Assembly: GCF_014203835.1 (NCBI RefSeq)
Contig: NZ_JACHJW010000001.1
Span: 3,298,501-3,362,500, forward strand
Direction of reading: 5' to 3'
DNA: 64,000 nt
From: Micromonospora polyrhachis
Lineage (GTDB): Bacteria > Actinomycetota > Actinomycetes > Mycobacteriales > Micromonosporaceae
Below, one piece after another: positions 14,815 to 23,349 of the stretch (position 1 is the stretch's first letter; each line of letters begins with the position of its first letter). The position numbers and the translations under genes are program-made. Below the pieces are notes generated by a model, which worked only from the letters and a program-made list of their open reading frames with translations, was not told the DNA's origin and searched no databases.

Positions 14815-16103
14815 TCCGGCGGGACGGGGCGGCTCAGCGTCCGCCACGATCCGAGGGTGGCGAGGGCGAGGACGGCGGTTGCGGCGTAGACGACCACGGG
14901 CAGCCCGTACGCCTGCGCGGCGAAGCCGCCCAGCGCCGCGCCGACCGGGGCGGTGAGCAGGCCGACGGTCCGCTGCGCGCTGCCCACCCGACCGAGCAGT
15001 TCGGCCGGTACGTTGCGTTGGCCGTACGCCGCCCACAACGCGTTCCACATTGCCGTACCGGCGGAGAAGACGGCCAGCGCCGCAGCCCCCGGGATCGGGT
15101 GACGGGAGAACGCGAGCCCGGCCAGCGCCAGGGTCTGCCCAGCCAGCACCCAGCGCAGCCCGGCGAGGGTGCCGAACCGTCGGGCCAGCCGGCCGGCTCC
15201 GAGTGCACCGAGCAGCGTGCCGACGACTGCGGCGGCCATGAACACGCCGTAGCCCGCCTCGGTGACGCCGAGTACGTCGAGTGCGTACAGCACCAGCACC
15301 GCGATCATGGCGCTGATGGCGAGGTTGGTGACCGCAGTCAATCCGGTGATCACGCGTAGCGTGGGCTCCTGCCTAATCCAGCGCAGCCCGTCGCCGGCTT
15401 CCCGCCACAGACTCCGCCCGCCGGGCTTCGCCATGCTGCCGGGCTTCGCCATGCTGCCGGGCGACCGGCCCGCCGCTTTGCTGAGGCCCGGTGAGGCGGG
15501 CCGCAGGGTCAGGGCCAGCAGGGCGGCGACGGCGAAGGAGACCGCGTCGACGGCGAACGGCAGCGCTGCGGCGATCGCGAAGAGCACCCCGGCGGCGGGT
15601 GCACCGACGAACCCGCGGGCCAATGCCGTACCGGCCTGCAACCGCCCGTTCGCCAGCGCCAACCGGTCGGCGGGCACCACTGCGGGCAGCATCGCGAAGG
15701 CGGAGGCGTCGAAGAACGTACCGAGGGTGGCCAGGAGGAAGGCACATCCGGCGAGTACGGCGATGCTTGCCTGCCCGGTGGCCACCAGCACCGCGAATCC
15801 GGCGACCAGGAGCGCCCGCAGCCCGTCCACCAACGCCATGGTGCGTCGACGGTCCCACCGGTCGGCGTACACCCCGCCGATCAGACCGAACAGCAGCGGC
15901 GGTAGTTGACCGGCGACGACCACGGCCGCGATCGTCCGGGGGTCACGGCTCAACGTGGCGGCGAGTAGGGCGAGCGCCGGGGTGCGCAGCGCATCCCCAA
16001 GTTGGGAGAGTACCGCTGCCGACCAGAGTCGCCAGAAGGCACCGCCGAGCCGACCGGAGCTTTGCCCGGTCTCCGGGGCTACCGCCGCAGTTGTGTCCGT
16101 CAT
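14802..16103 (-). CDS. MFS exporter, DHA3 (EntS-like) type
   Basis: This 433-residue, 12-TM MFS protein has WSAAVLSQLGDALRTPALALLA in helix 1, GGVYADRWDRRRTMALVDG in the helix 2-3 loop and LGTFFDASAFAMLPAVVPADRLALANG in the middle. This pattern is typical of DHA3 proteins such as EntS and macrolide exporters. The central cytoplasmic loop contains a perfect SMAKPG tandem repeat, an 18-base in-frame duplication near 15426-15461. ATG 16103 follows a GGAGGAAG ribosome site. It diverges from the HSP90-like gene across 229 bases. The substrate is unknown. Confidence 0.8.
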   Translation of the reverse strand: MTDTTAAVAPETGQSSGRLGGAFWRLWSAAVLSQLGDALRTPALALLAATLSRDPRTIAAVVVAGQLPPLLFGLIGGVYADRWDRRRTMALVDGLRALLVAGFAVLVATGQASIAVLAGCAFLLATLGTFFDASAFAMLPAVVPADRLALANGRLQAGTALARGFVGAPAAGVLFAIAAALPFAVDAVSFAVAALLALTLRPASPGLSKAAGRSPGSMAKPGSMAKPGGRSLWREAGDGLRWIRQEPTLRVITGLTAVTNLAISAMIAVLVLYALDVLGVTEAGYGVFMAAAVVGTLLGALGAGRLARRFGTLAGLRWVLAGQTLALAGLAFSRHPIPGAAALAVFSAGTAMWNALWAAYGQRNVPAELLGRVGSAQRTVGLLTAPVGAALGGFAAQAYGLPVVVYAATAVLALATLGSWRTLSRPVPPDQVG

Positions 16104-16332
16104 GCCTGCTTCCTCCCATCCGCCGTCGCCCGAATGGGCGGCTGGCCACGGGGTGTGACGCTGGGGGGTGGAGCAGGTCGAGGGTCAAGTCGTCGGTCCG
16201 AACCGCGCCAGGGAAATCGGGGCGGCGGACTGTCGGTGATCACCGGTACGGTAGGCGCCGGCAGCGCACCGAAAAGAGACGGCAGCGCACCGGGAGAGAG
16301 CCGACCGGCACGGACCGGGAGAGTAGAAGAGC

Positions 16333-18126
16333 GTGGATCACACCTTCCAGGTCGACCTGCGGGGCATCGTCGACCTGTTGAGCCATCACCTGTACGGCAG
16401 CCCTCGGGTCTATCTGCGGGAACTGCTACAAAACGCGGTAGACGCGATTACCGCCCGACGGGCCAACGAGCCCACCGCTCCGGCGGTGGTCCGGATCCAG
16501 CCGCCCACGTCCACCGGAGACGGGACCCTACGGGTGACCGACACCGGCGTCGGGCTCACCGAGGCGCAGGTGCACGAGTTGCTGGCCACCATCGGTCGCA
16601 GCTCCAAACGGGACGAATTGGGATTTGCCCGGCACGAGTTCCTCGGTCAGTTCGGCATCGGACTGCTCTCCTGCTTCCTGGTCGCCGACGAGATCCGGGT
16701 GCAGACCCGGCACGGCGACGAGCCGACGGTCCTGTGGACCGGCTACGCCGACGGCCGATACGGCATCCAATTGGCACCAGCCGGCACCGGCCGGGCGGAG
16801 CAGGGCACGACGGTCACCCTGGTGCCCCGCCGCGACGCCGACCAGTGGTTCGCGGTCCCGACCGTGACCGAACTGGCCCGACTCTTCGGCTCGCTGCTAC
16901 CGGTGACCGTCTACGTCGACGGTGTCGAGACGACCGCCGGCCCGCCGCCGTGGGCCGCCACCGTCGGCGGTTCACCCGCCGCCCGCCGGGACGAACTCAT
17001 CCGGTACGCCCGGGAGACGCTGGGCTTCACCCCGTTCGACGTGGTGCCGCTGTCGGTGCCGGAGGCGGGACTGACCGGCGCGGCCTTCGTGCTGCCCGCC
17101 CCGGTCAACCCGGCGGCGCGGGCCGGGCACCGGGTCTACCTCAAGCGCATGCTGCTCACCGAGGGAGCCGAGGGGCTGCTGCCCGACTGGGCGTTCTTCG
17201 CCCAGTGCGTGGTGGACGCGAGCGAACTACGCCCGACCGCCAGCCGGGAGGCCCTGTACGAGGACAGCCTGCTGGAGAGCACCCGGGAGGCGCTTGGTGA
17301 CCAGCTCCGCGCCTGGCTGGTCCGGCTCGCCAGTACCGAGCCGCATCGGCTCGGCGAGTTCCTCCAGGTACACCACCTCGGCGTCAAGGCGTTGGCGTTG
17401 CACGACGACGAGATGCTCGGGCTGGTCGAGCAGTGGTGGCCGATGGAGACCAACACCGGTCAGATGACGCTGGCCGAGTTCCGTCAGCGGCACGGCATCG
17501 TCCGGTACGCCGCCACGATCGACGAGTTTCGACAGCTCGCGGCGGTGGCGGCAGCCCAGGACCTGGCCGTGGTCAACGGTGGTTACACGTACGACACGGA
17601 GATCATCGAGCGGCTGCCCAACGTGGACCGTTCGGTGCTCATCGAACGGCTGGAGCCGACCGACCTGACCACCCGGTTCGACGCGCTTGACCCGGGGGTG
17701 GACCTGGCGCTGCGGCCGTTCGTCAAGGCCGCGCAGCAGGCCCTGGACCGGCTCGGCTGCGAGGTGGTGCTGCGGGCGTACGATCCGCCGTCGCTGCCCG
17801 CCCTCTACCTGGTCAGCCGGTCGGCGGCCTTCCACGACCAGCTCCAGGCAACCCGTGACCAGGCCGACGAGGTGTGGGCCGGGGTGCTGGACGCGCTCGC
17901 CTCATCCGGGCCGCCGGAGCGGCCCCAACTGGTGCTCAACCACCGCAACCCGCTGGTGCGCCGGGTCACCACACTGGGCGACCCGGAACTGGTCGGGCTC
18001 GCCGTGGAGGCGCTGTACGGCCAGGCGTTGCTGCTCGGCTACCACCCGATCCGCCCGGCCGACGCCGCCCTGTTGAACAGTTCCTTCCTCGGCCTGCTCG
18101 GCCGGGCCGTCCCCGGACAGGAATGA
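16333..18126 (+). CDS. HSP90-family (HtpG-like) GHKL ATPase chaperone
   Basis: The protein has 597 residues. The N-terminal GHKL ATPase domain is intact: N-box YLRELLQNAVDAITARR (Glu and Asn), G1 DTGVGLTEAQVHELL, an IGRSSK ATP-lid segment and G2 GQFGIGLLSCFLVADEI. A middle domain follows, with RVYLKRMLLTEGAEGLLPDWAFF and the ELRPTASREALYEDSLL segment that corresponds to the conserved NxSREIL stretch of HtpG. The last 240 or so residues do not resemble the HtpG C-terminal dimerisation domain that I know. GTG 16333 fits the family N-terminus (FQVDLRGIVDLLSHHLY). A large TPR-like gene starts 4 bases after its stop, so the two are surely cotranscribed. Confidence 0.85.
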   Translation: MDHTFQVDLRGIVDLLSHHLYGSPRVYLRELLQNAVDAITARRANEPTAPAVVRIQPPTSTGDGTLRVTDTGVGLTEAQVHELLATIGRSSKRDELGFARHEFLGQFGIGLLSCFLVADEIRVQTRHGDEPTVLWTGYADGRYGIQLAPAGTGRAEQGTTVTLVPRRDADQWFAVPTVTELARLFGSLLPVTVYVDGVETTAGPPPWAATVGGSPAARRDELIRYARETLGFTPFDVVPLSVPEAGLTGAAFVLPAPVNPAARAGHRVYLKRMLLTEGAEGLLPDWAFFAQCVVDASELRPTASREALYEDSLLESTREALGDQLRAWLVRLASTEPHRLGEFLQVHHLGVKALALHDDEMLGLVEQWWPMETNTGQMTLAEFRQRHGIVRYAATIDEFRQLAAVAAAQDLAVVNGGYTYDTEIIERLPNVDRSVLIERLEPTDLTTRFDALDPGVDLALRPFVKAAQQALDRLGCEVVLRAYDPPSLPALYLVSRSAAFHDQLQATRDQADEVWAGVLDALASSGPPERPQLVLNHRNPLVRRVTTLGDPELVGLAVEALYGQALLLGYHPIRPADAALLNSSFLGLLGRAVPGQE

Positions 18127-18130
18127 TCGG

Positions 18131-21061
18131 ATGACCTCCAGCCACGACGATCTGTGGCGGCAGTTCCGGCACGCGGCGAACATGCCGTACGGCGCGGGGC
18201 AGATCGCCACCGTCGAGCAGTTGATCCGGCAGGCGGATGCCGCTGGTGACGAGGAGATGGCGTTCGCCGCCCGGATGCTCGGCACGAACGCCTACGTGTA
18301 CGGGGGCGAGCCGGTCAAGTCGTTCGTCACGTTCTCCTGGTGTCTGGCCGACTTCGACCGTAAACCGCGCCCCTACCACCAGCAGTACCTGCACAACCTG
18401 CTCTGGCACTTCAAGTACATGGTCAACGCGTTGCTCAACTTCCCCGAGGTGCCGCTCGACCGGACGTACGCGGTACTGGACGACATGGAACGTCGGTACC
18501 GGGCGGGTGGGCACAGCCCGCAGGCGGTCTACAAGTACCGGCACCGGGTGGCTCGGCATCTGGGCGATGTCGAGCAGGCCGAGGAGTGGTACCGGAAGTG
18601 GATCACCACACCGCGCGACGATCTCTCCGACTGCGCCGGCTGTGACCCGTCGGCGCAGGCCGCCTACCTGGCCGAGAACGGGCGGGACGAGGAGGCGATT
18701 GCGCTGGCCGAGCCGGTGCTCGCCGGCCGGCTCTCCTGCACCGAGCAACCGCAGGGCATCCTGGTCTCGCTGCTCCTGCCCTACCTGCGGACCGGGCGGC
18801 GGGACGCGGCCCGGGATGCGCATCAGCGGGCGTACCGGGCGGTGCGGGGCAACCTCGCCGACCTGTGGGACATCGGGGAGCATGTCGAGTTCTGCGGACT
18901 GACCGGCAACGACGCACGCGGTCTGGAGATCGTCGAGCGGCACCTGGACTGGTTGGACCGGGCACCGTCCCCGGCGGCGGCGATGGCGTTCGCCTCCACG
19001 GCGGTGCCGGTGCTGCGCCGGTTGGACCAAGCCGGCCACGGCGAGTTGACCGCGCACCGCCGGGCGTACGGGGATCGGCCGGCGGCTGACGTACCGGTGG
19101 GGGTGCTTGCCGACGAGTTGGCCCGGGTGGCCACCGAGATCGCTGCCCGGTTCGATGCGCGTAACGGCACCACCAGCCAGTCGGCGGGGGCGACCGACCG
19201 GATGGCGACGGAGCCGATCGGCGAGCACCTGCCGCTGTCGGCGACCGCCCGTCGGCAGACAGCCCGGTCCACCCCGGCAGAGGCTGGCACGAGCGCCGAC
19301 CAGACCGCCGCCCCGGCCGAGTCGACGTCCCTCACGGAGATCTTCGAGCCCTTCATGATGCGTGTACTCACGGCGGTGGCGCTGCCCGAGGACGCCACCC
19401 CGGAGCAGTTGCTGGACCAGGCCGAGGAACTGTGGCGGACCGAGCGGATCGAGGACGTCGTCGCGGTCGTGCGGGCCTTCGACGAGCGCTTCGGCGAAGC
19501 GGAGCTGCCGCCTCGCACGGTGGCCCGGCGGGCCGAGTTCCGGGCGGTCGAGTGCGGTGTCACCGACGATCTGACCGGCGCGGCGGAGGCGAACCGGCAG
19601 GCGGTTGTCGGCTACCAGGAGTTGCCGGATCCGGTACGTGAGCAGATCGTGGCCGGGCGGCTCGGCGTACTGCTCTGCCAGACCGGTGCGGAGGACGAAG
19701 GGCTGCTCCTGGTGACGGAGTCGGCGGCCTACCTGGCCGAGCACGGTACGCCGGCCGAGCGGGCCAGCGCGTACGACCGGCTCGCCGTGGCGCTGTTCAC
19801 CCAGGAACGCTGGTCGGAGGCGGCCACCGCGATCGAGTCGGCGGTCGAGGCCGCGAGCGAGGTCGACGATTCCTACCTGAGTGCCCGGATCACCCTGCGT
19901 CGTGCGGTCTGCTTCCAGGCGTTGGAGCAGCGTACGGAGTCGAGCCAGGCTGCGGCCGAAGCCCGGGACCACTACCGGGCGTTGGGCCTGCCGGACGGCT
20001 TCGCCGCCGCGTGTATCTGCTACGCCCAGTCTTTGGACGACCCGGCCGAGGTGGTGGCCGCCCTGGACGAGGCCCTTCACGTGCCCGCCGACGAGGCGGC
20101 GTTGCCGGCTCGGACCGGTCGGGCTCGCGCGTTGCTGGCGGCGGACCGACCGGCCGAGGCGGTCGACGACTTCGTCGAGGCGGTGGCGCTCTGCGCCGAG
20201 CGGGGAATCGCCGACGGTGCCGCCTACCTGCGGTGGGAGTTGGCCAACGCCTACCAGCAGGCCGGGCAGCTGCTGGATGCGGCGGAGGCGGCCGAGGAAG
20301 CGGTCTCCGAGCTGACCAAGCTGGGCTACCAGGCCGACGCGGACCGGTGTCGACACCTGCTGGCCAACGTCTACCTCTCGCTCGGTGAGACCGATCTGGC
20401 GTTGGGGCTGTTCGACCAGCTGGCGGAGAACCTTGACGGGCCGGACAATCTGGGTCCTCGGGGGGAGGTGCTGGAGGAGGCCGGTGACCTGCTCTATCGC
20501 ACCGACCGGGACAGCGTCGCCGCGCAGCGGTTCGCGGCGGCGGCTGAGGCGTACCGGCTGGGTGGGCTGCCCCTCGACGAGGTGCGGGCCCGTCGCCGGG
20601 AGATGGACGCGTTGAACTGGGCCGGTTCGGCGGATGCGGCGCTGGCCGCGATCGAACGGGCGGATCGGGCGGCGACAGGCCTGTCGGCCGAGGTGGCGAG
20701 CGAGCCGGCTGCGGTCTGGGAGCAGTCGATGGTGGCTGCCGCCGGGGCGCGAGTCCTGTTCAACGTCGACCGGGCCGAGGAGGGCCTGGCCCGGCTGGAC
20801 GGCGTGCCGGAGCGGCTGCGGGAGATCGAGGCGTTCGGCGAGGCGACCCAGGTCGAACTACTCGTCGGCGAGGGTCTGCTGCGGCTGGACCGGCCGGCCG
20901 AGGCGGAGCCGATTCTGCGGCGTACCGTGGCCGGCCTGCCCGCCGGGTCCGGGGTGGTACGCCAGGCGGCGTGGCTGCTGTCCCAGGCGCTCGTCGCGTT
21001 GGGCCGCAACGAGGAGGCAGAGGCGCTACGGGCGGAGCACGACCTGGACACCGACGAGTGA
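18131..21061 (+). CDS. Large tetratricopeptide-repeat protein paired with the HSP90-like chaperone
   Basis: This 976-residue protein consists almost entirely of Ala/Glu/Leu-rich amphipathic helices with TPR spacing, for example LGDVEQAEEWYRKWI, SAYDRLAVALFTQERWSEAA and ELANAYQQAGQLLDAAEAAEEA. Two helical arrays are visible: about residues 1-345 and 405-970. They are separated by a low-complexity Thr/Ser/Ala linker (about 350-400). There is no signal peptide, membrane segment or enzymatic motif. The first array contains a CAGC pair within DDLSDCAGCDPS. The 4-base gap after the HSP90-like gene implies a dedicated partner or client adaptor, like eukaryotic TPR co-chaperones of Hsp90. That functional link is inference; I know of no characterised bacterial pair. 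Confidence 0.75.
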   Translation: MTSSHDDLWRQFRHAANMPYGAGQIATVEQLIRQADAAGDEEMAFAARMLGTNAYVYGGEPVKSFVTFSWCLADFDRKPRPYHQQYLHNLLWHFKYMVNALLNFPEVPLDRTYAVLDDMERRYRAGGHSPQAVYKYRHRVARHLGDVEQAEEWYRKWITTPRDDLSDCAGCDPSAQAAYLAENGRDEEAIALAEPVLAGRLSCTEQPQGILVSLLLPYLRTGRRDAARDAHQRAYRAVRGNLADLWDIGEHVEFCGLTGNDARGLEIVERHLDWLDRAPSPAAAMAFASTAVPVLRRLDQAGHGELTAHRRAYGDRPAADVPVGVLADELARVATEIAARFDARNGTTSQSAGATDRMATEPIGEHLPLSATARRQTARSTPAEAGTSADQTAAPAESTSLTEIFEPFMMRVLTAVALPEDATPEQLLDQAEELWRTERIEDVVAVVRAFDERFGEAELPPRTVARRAEFRAVECGVTDDLTGAAEANRQAVVGYQELPDPVREQIVAGRLGVLLCQTGAEDEGLLLVTESAAYLAEHGTPAERASAYDRLAVALFTQERWSEAATAIESAVEAASEVDDSYLSARITLRRAVCFQALEQRTESSQAAAEARDHYRALGLPDGFAAACICYAQSLDDPAEVVAALDEALHVPADEAALPARTGRARALLAADRPAEAVDDFVEAVALCAERGIADGAAYLRWELANAYQQAGQLLDAAEAAEEAVSELTKLGYQADADRCRHLLANVYLSLGETDLALGLFDQLAENLDGPDNLGPRGEVLEEAGDLLYRTDRDSVAAQRFAAAAEAYRLGGLPLDEVRARRREMDALNWAGSADAALAAIERADRAATGLSAEVASEPAAVWEQSMVAAAGARVLFNVDRAEEGLARLDGVPERLREIEAFGEATQVELLVGEGLLRLDRPAEAEPILRRTVAGLPAGSGVVRQAAWLLSQALVALGRNEEAEALRAEHDLDTDE

Positions 21062-21142
21062 CCGCTGTGGGTCGAGGGCGACAGGTGGGAAGGTGGGAAA
21101 CCGGTCGGTAACCATTTGTCGCTCGATGGCTAGGCTGGCTGG

Positions 21143-21769
21143 GTGACGGTGGAACAGCAGGTGACATCAGCGGCGACCCCAACGGTCCCCGCCGGGACTC
21201 GGCGGCGGTCGCGCCGCGACGAGATCTTGGAGATCGCGGTCGGCCTTTTCGCGGCCCGTGGCTACCACGGCGTCTCCATGGACGACATCGGCGCGGCGGC
21301 CGGGGTCACCGGCCCGGCCCTCTACCACCACTTCGCCGGCAAGGAGGCGATGCTCGCCGCCGCCCTGATTCCGGTAAGTGAGGAGTTGCTGGCCGGTGGA
21401 CGTAGCCGGGTGGCGGAGCGGGCGAGCGACCCGCGCGGTGCGCTGGAGTCACTGATCGACTTCCATGTCGAGTTCGCGCTGGCCAACCCGGCGGTCATCG
21501 CGCTGCACCTGAACGAACTCGACCGGTTGCCCGAGGAGCCACGTCGGCAGATCCGTCGGCTTCAGCGCCTCTACGTCGAGGAGTGGGTCTCGCTGCTGAC
21601 CGCGTTGCACCGGGGACTGTCGGCCGGCGAGGCCCGGGTGCTGGCGCACGCCGCCTTCGGCCTGATGAACTCCACCCCGTTCCTCGGTGGTGAGGTGGAC
21701 CGGCAGCGGCGGGCCGCCCTGCTGCGGGCCGCGACCCTGGCTGCCCTGCTCGTGGATCCAGACTCGTGA
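21143..21769 (+). CDS. TetR-family regulator of the acyl-CoA carboxylase locus
   Basis: The protein has 208 residues. The N-terminal HTH (about 20-68) reads RRDEILEIAVGLFAARGYHGVSMDDIGAAAGVTGPALYHHF, a near-consensus TetR domain, followed by a helical ligand domain. GTG 21143 is taken as start. The biotin carboxylase gene begins 63 bases downstream with an 8-bp inverted repeat in between. In M. tuberculosis a TetR gene (Rv2506) also sits beside the accA1/accD1/fadE19 branched-chain acyl-CoA genes, so this is probably the local repressor responding to a leucine-degradation intermediate. Confidence 0.8.
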   Translation: MTVEQQVTSAATPTVPAGTRRRSRRDEILEIAVGLFAARGYHGVSMDDIGAAAGVTGPALYHHFAGKEAMLAAALIPVSEELLAGGRSRVAERASDPRGALESLIDFHVEFALANPAVIALHLNELDRLPEEPRRQIRRLQRLYVEEWVSLLTALHRGLSAGEARVLAHAAFGLMNSTPFLGGEVDRQRRAALLRAATLAALLVDPDS

Positions 21770-21784
21770 TCGCGAGGCATCCGT

Positions 21785-21810
21785 GATGTTCTAGTGCCCG
21801 ACAGAACATC
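21785..21810. promoter_or_regulatory. Operator candidate upstream of the biotin carboxylase gene
   Basis: GATGTTCT (21785-21792) and AGAACATC (21803-21810) form a perfect 8-bp inverted repeat with a 10-base spacer, ending 22 bases before the biotin carboxylase ATG. The position suits control by the TetR protein encoded just upstream. Confidence 0.65.
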
Positions 21811-21832
21811 CGGACACCCCGGGGAGACAGAC

Positions 21833-23200
21833 ATGATCGAGTCGTTGCTCGTCGCCAACCGAGGCGAGATCGCCCGTCGGATTATCCGTACCGCCCGACG
21901 ACTGGGGGTACGGGCGGTGGCGGTCTACTCGGAGGCGGACGCCGGACTTCCGTTCGTCACCGAGGCTGATGAGGCGGTCTGCATCGGACCTGCCAACCCG
22001 GCGCAGAGCTACCGCAACGCCGAGGCGATCCTCGCCGCCGCGAAGTCGACCGGTGTCCAGGCGATCCACCCCGGCTACGGCTTTCTGTCGGAGAACGCCG
22101 ACTTCGCCCGTACGGTGGAGAGCCTCGGCCTGATTTGGGTGGGACCCGGCGCGGATGCGATCACCGCGATGGGCGACAAGATCAATGCCCGGAACCTGAT
22201 GGCGGCGGCCGGCGTGCCGGTGGCCCCCGGCACGACCGACCCGGCCGCCGACGTCGAGGCGGCGGTGGCCGCGGCGACCGACATCGGCTACCCGGTGATG
22301 GTCAAGGCTGCCGCTGGCGGCGGTGGGATGGGCATGGGCGTGGCGGTGGACGAGGCCGCGCTGCGCACCGAGTACGACAAGGTCCGCGCGTTCGCCGAGC
22401 GGATGTTCGGCGACGGCTCGGTGCTGATCGAGCGCTACTTTCCCCGGGTGCGCCACGTCGAGGTGCAGATCCTGGGGCTGGCCGACGGCCGGGTGATCGC
22501 CCTCGGTGAGCGGGAGTGCTCGGTGCAGCGCCGCAACCAGAAGCTGGTGGAGGAGTCGCCGTCGCCGGCCGTCTCGCCCGAGCTGCGCGAGCGGCTGCTG
22601 GCGGCGGCGGTACGCGCCGGCGAAGCGGTCGGCTACCGCAACGCCGGTACGGTCGAGTGCTTGTTGGTCCCACGTCAGCGGGACTTCGAGGGTGATGGTC
22701 CCGGGGCCGAGGAATTCTTCTTCCTGGAGATGAACACCCGGCTCCAGGTCGAGCATCCGGTGACCGAGCTGGTCTACGGAGTGGACCTGGTCGAGGAGCA
22801 GTTGCGGGTGGCGGCTGGTCTGGCCCCCCACTTCGACCCGGACGCGTTGACGGCGCGCGGGCACGCGATCGAGTTGCGGATCAACGCCGAGGACCCGAAG
22901 CGGTTCCTGCCCGGTCCCGGGGCGATCCGGACCTGGGTGGAACCCTCCGGCGAGGGGGTACGGGTCGACTCCGGCTACGCGCCGGAGACAACGGTGACGC
23001 CGTTCTACGACTCGCTGATGGCCAAGCTGATCGTGCACGGTGCCGACCGGGCGGAGGCGATCTCCCGGGCTCGGGCGGCGGTGGTCGGCTTCGAGGTCGT
23101 CGGCCCGAAGTGCAACCTGCCGTTCTTCGCGGAGTTGCTGGAGAACGCCGAGTTCGTCAGCGGCGACTACGACACCGGCATCGTCGGCCGGATGCGCTGA
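21833..23200 (+). CDS. Biotin carboxylase subunit of an acyl-CoA carboxylase, without carrier domain
   Basis: This 455-residue protein has a complete biotin-carboxylase fold. IESLLVANRGEIARRII opens it, HPGYGFLSENADFA follows, KAAAGGGGMGMGV is the ATP-grasp glycine loop, and EECSVQ-like ERECSVQRRNQKLVEESPS and EMNTRLQVEHPVTE are the catalytic segments. It carboxylates biotin using ATP and bicarbonate. ATG 21833 follows GGGGAG. The frame stops right after the BC domain (GIVGRMR). Unlike MCC-alpha or AccA-type subunits of about 600-660 residues, it has no biotinyl AMKM domain, and none is encoded nearby. Context (HMG-CoA lyase, carboxyltransferase, acyl-CoA dehydrogenase) suggests 3-methylcrotonyl-CoA carboxylation. 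Confidence 0.9.
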   Translation: MIESLLVANRGEIARRIIRTARRLGVRAVAVYSEADAGLPFVTEADEAVCIGPANPAQSYRNAEAILAAAKSTGVQAIHPGYGFLSENADFARTVESLGLIWVGPGADAITAMGDKINARNLMAAAGVPVAPGTTDPAADVEAAVAAATDIGYPVMVKAAAGGGGMGMGVAVDEAALRTEYDKVRAFAERMFGDGSVLIERYFPRVRHVEVQILGLADGRVIALGERECSVQRRNQKLVEESPSPAVSPELRERLLAAAVRAGEAVGYRNAGTVECLLVPRQRDFEGDGPGAEEFFFLEMNTRLQVEHPVTELVYGVDLVEEQLRVAAGLAPHFDPDALTARGHAIELRINAEDPKRFLPGPGAIRTWVEPSGEGVRVDSGYAPETTVTPFYDSLMAKLIVHGADRAEAISRARAAVVGFEVVGPKCNLPFFAELLENAEFVSGDYDTGIVGRMR

Positions 23201-23264
23201 GCCTCTCCTTGCACCGGCCCGGCCGGGGAACGCCACATGTGTCACCCCGCCGGGCCGAGTCAGG

Positions 23265-23287
23265 CCGACCTGACCCGGTCAGGTCGG
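23265..23287. terminator. Hairpin after the biotin carboxylase gene
   Basis: CCGACCTGA (23265-23273) pairs with TCAGGTCGG (23279-23287), a perfect 9-bp stem with loop CCCGG, extendable by two pairs. It lies between the convergent biotin carboxylase and epoxide hydrolase genes. Confidence 0.65.
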
Positions 23288-23347
23288 GGTCAGGCAGAGG
23301 GCAGGTCGGGGTCAGGCAGAGGTCAGGCCGGGGGTCAGGCAGAGGGC
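23281..23347. repeat. Three tandem ~22-bp repeats
   Basis: Units at 23281-23302, 23303-23324 and 23325-23347 share an AGGTCGGGGTCAGGCAGAGG core. The third has one inserted G and one T-to-C change. They fill the gap up to the epoxide hydrolase stop. They look like a minisatellite grown from the right arm of the adjacent terminator hairpin. Confidence 0.85.
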
Positions 23348-23349
23348 GG

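Noticed and set aside
17966-20356. A very long minus-strand open frame (about 796 codons) opposite the HSP90-like and TPR genes
   Set aside because: It is Arg/Gly/His/Pro-rich with no family motifs, as expected for the antisense of high-GC3 genes, and the plus-strand frames carry clear domains.
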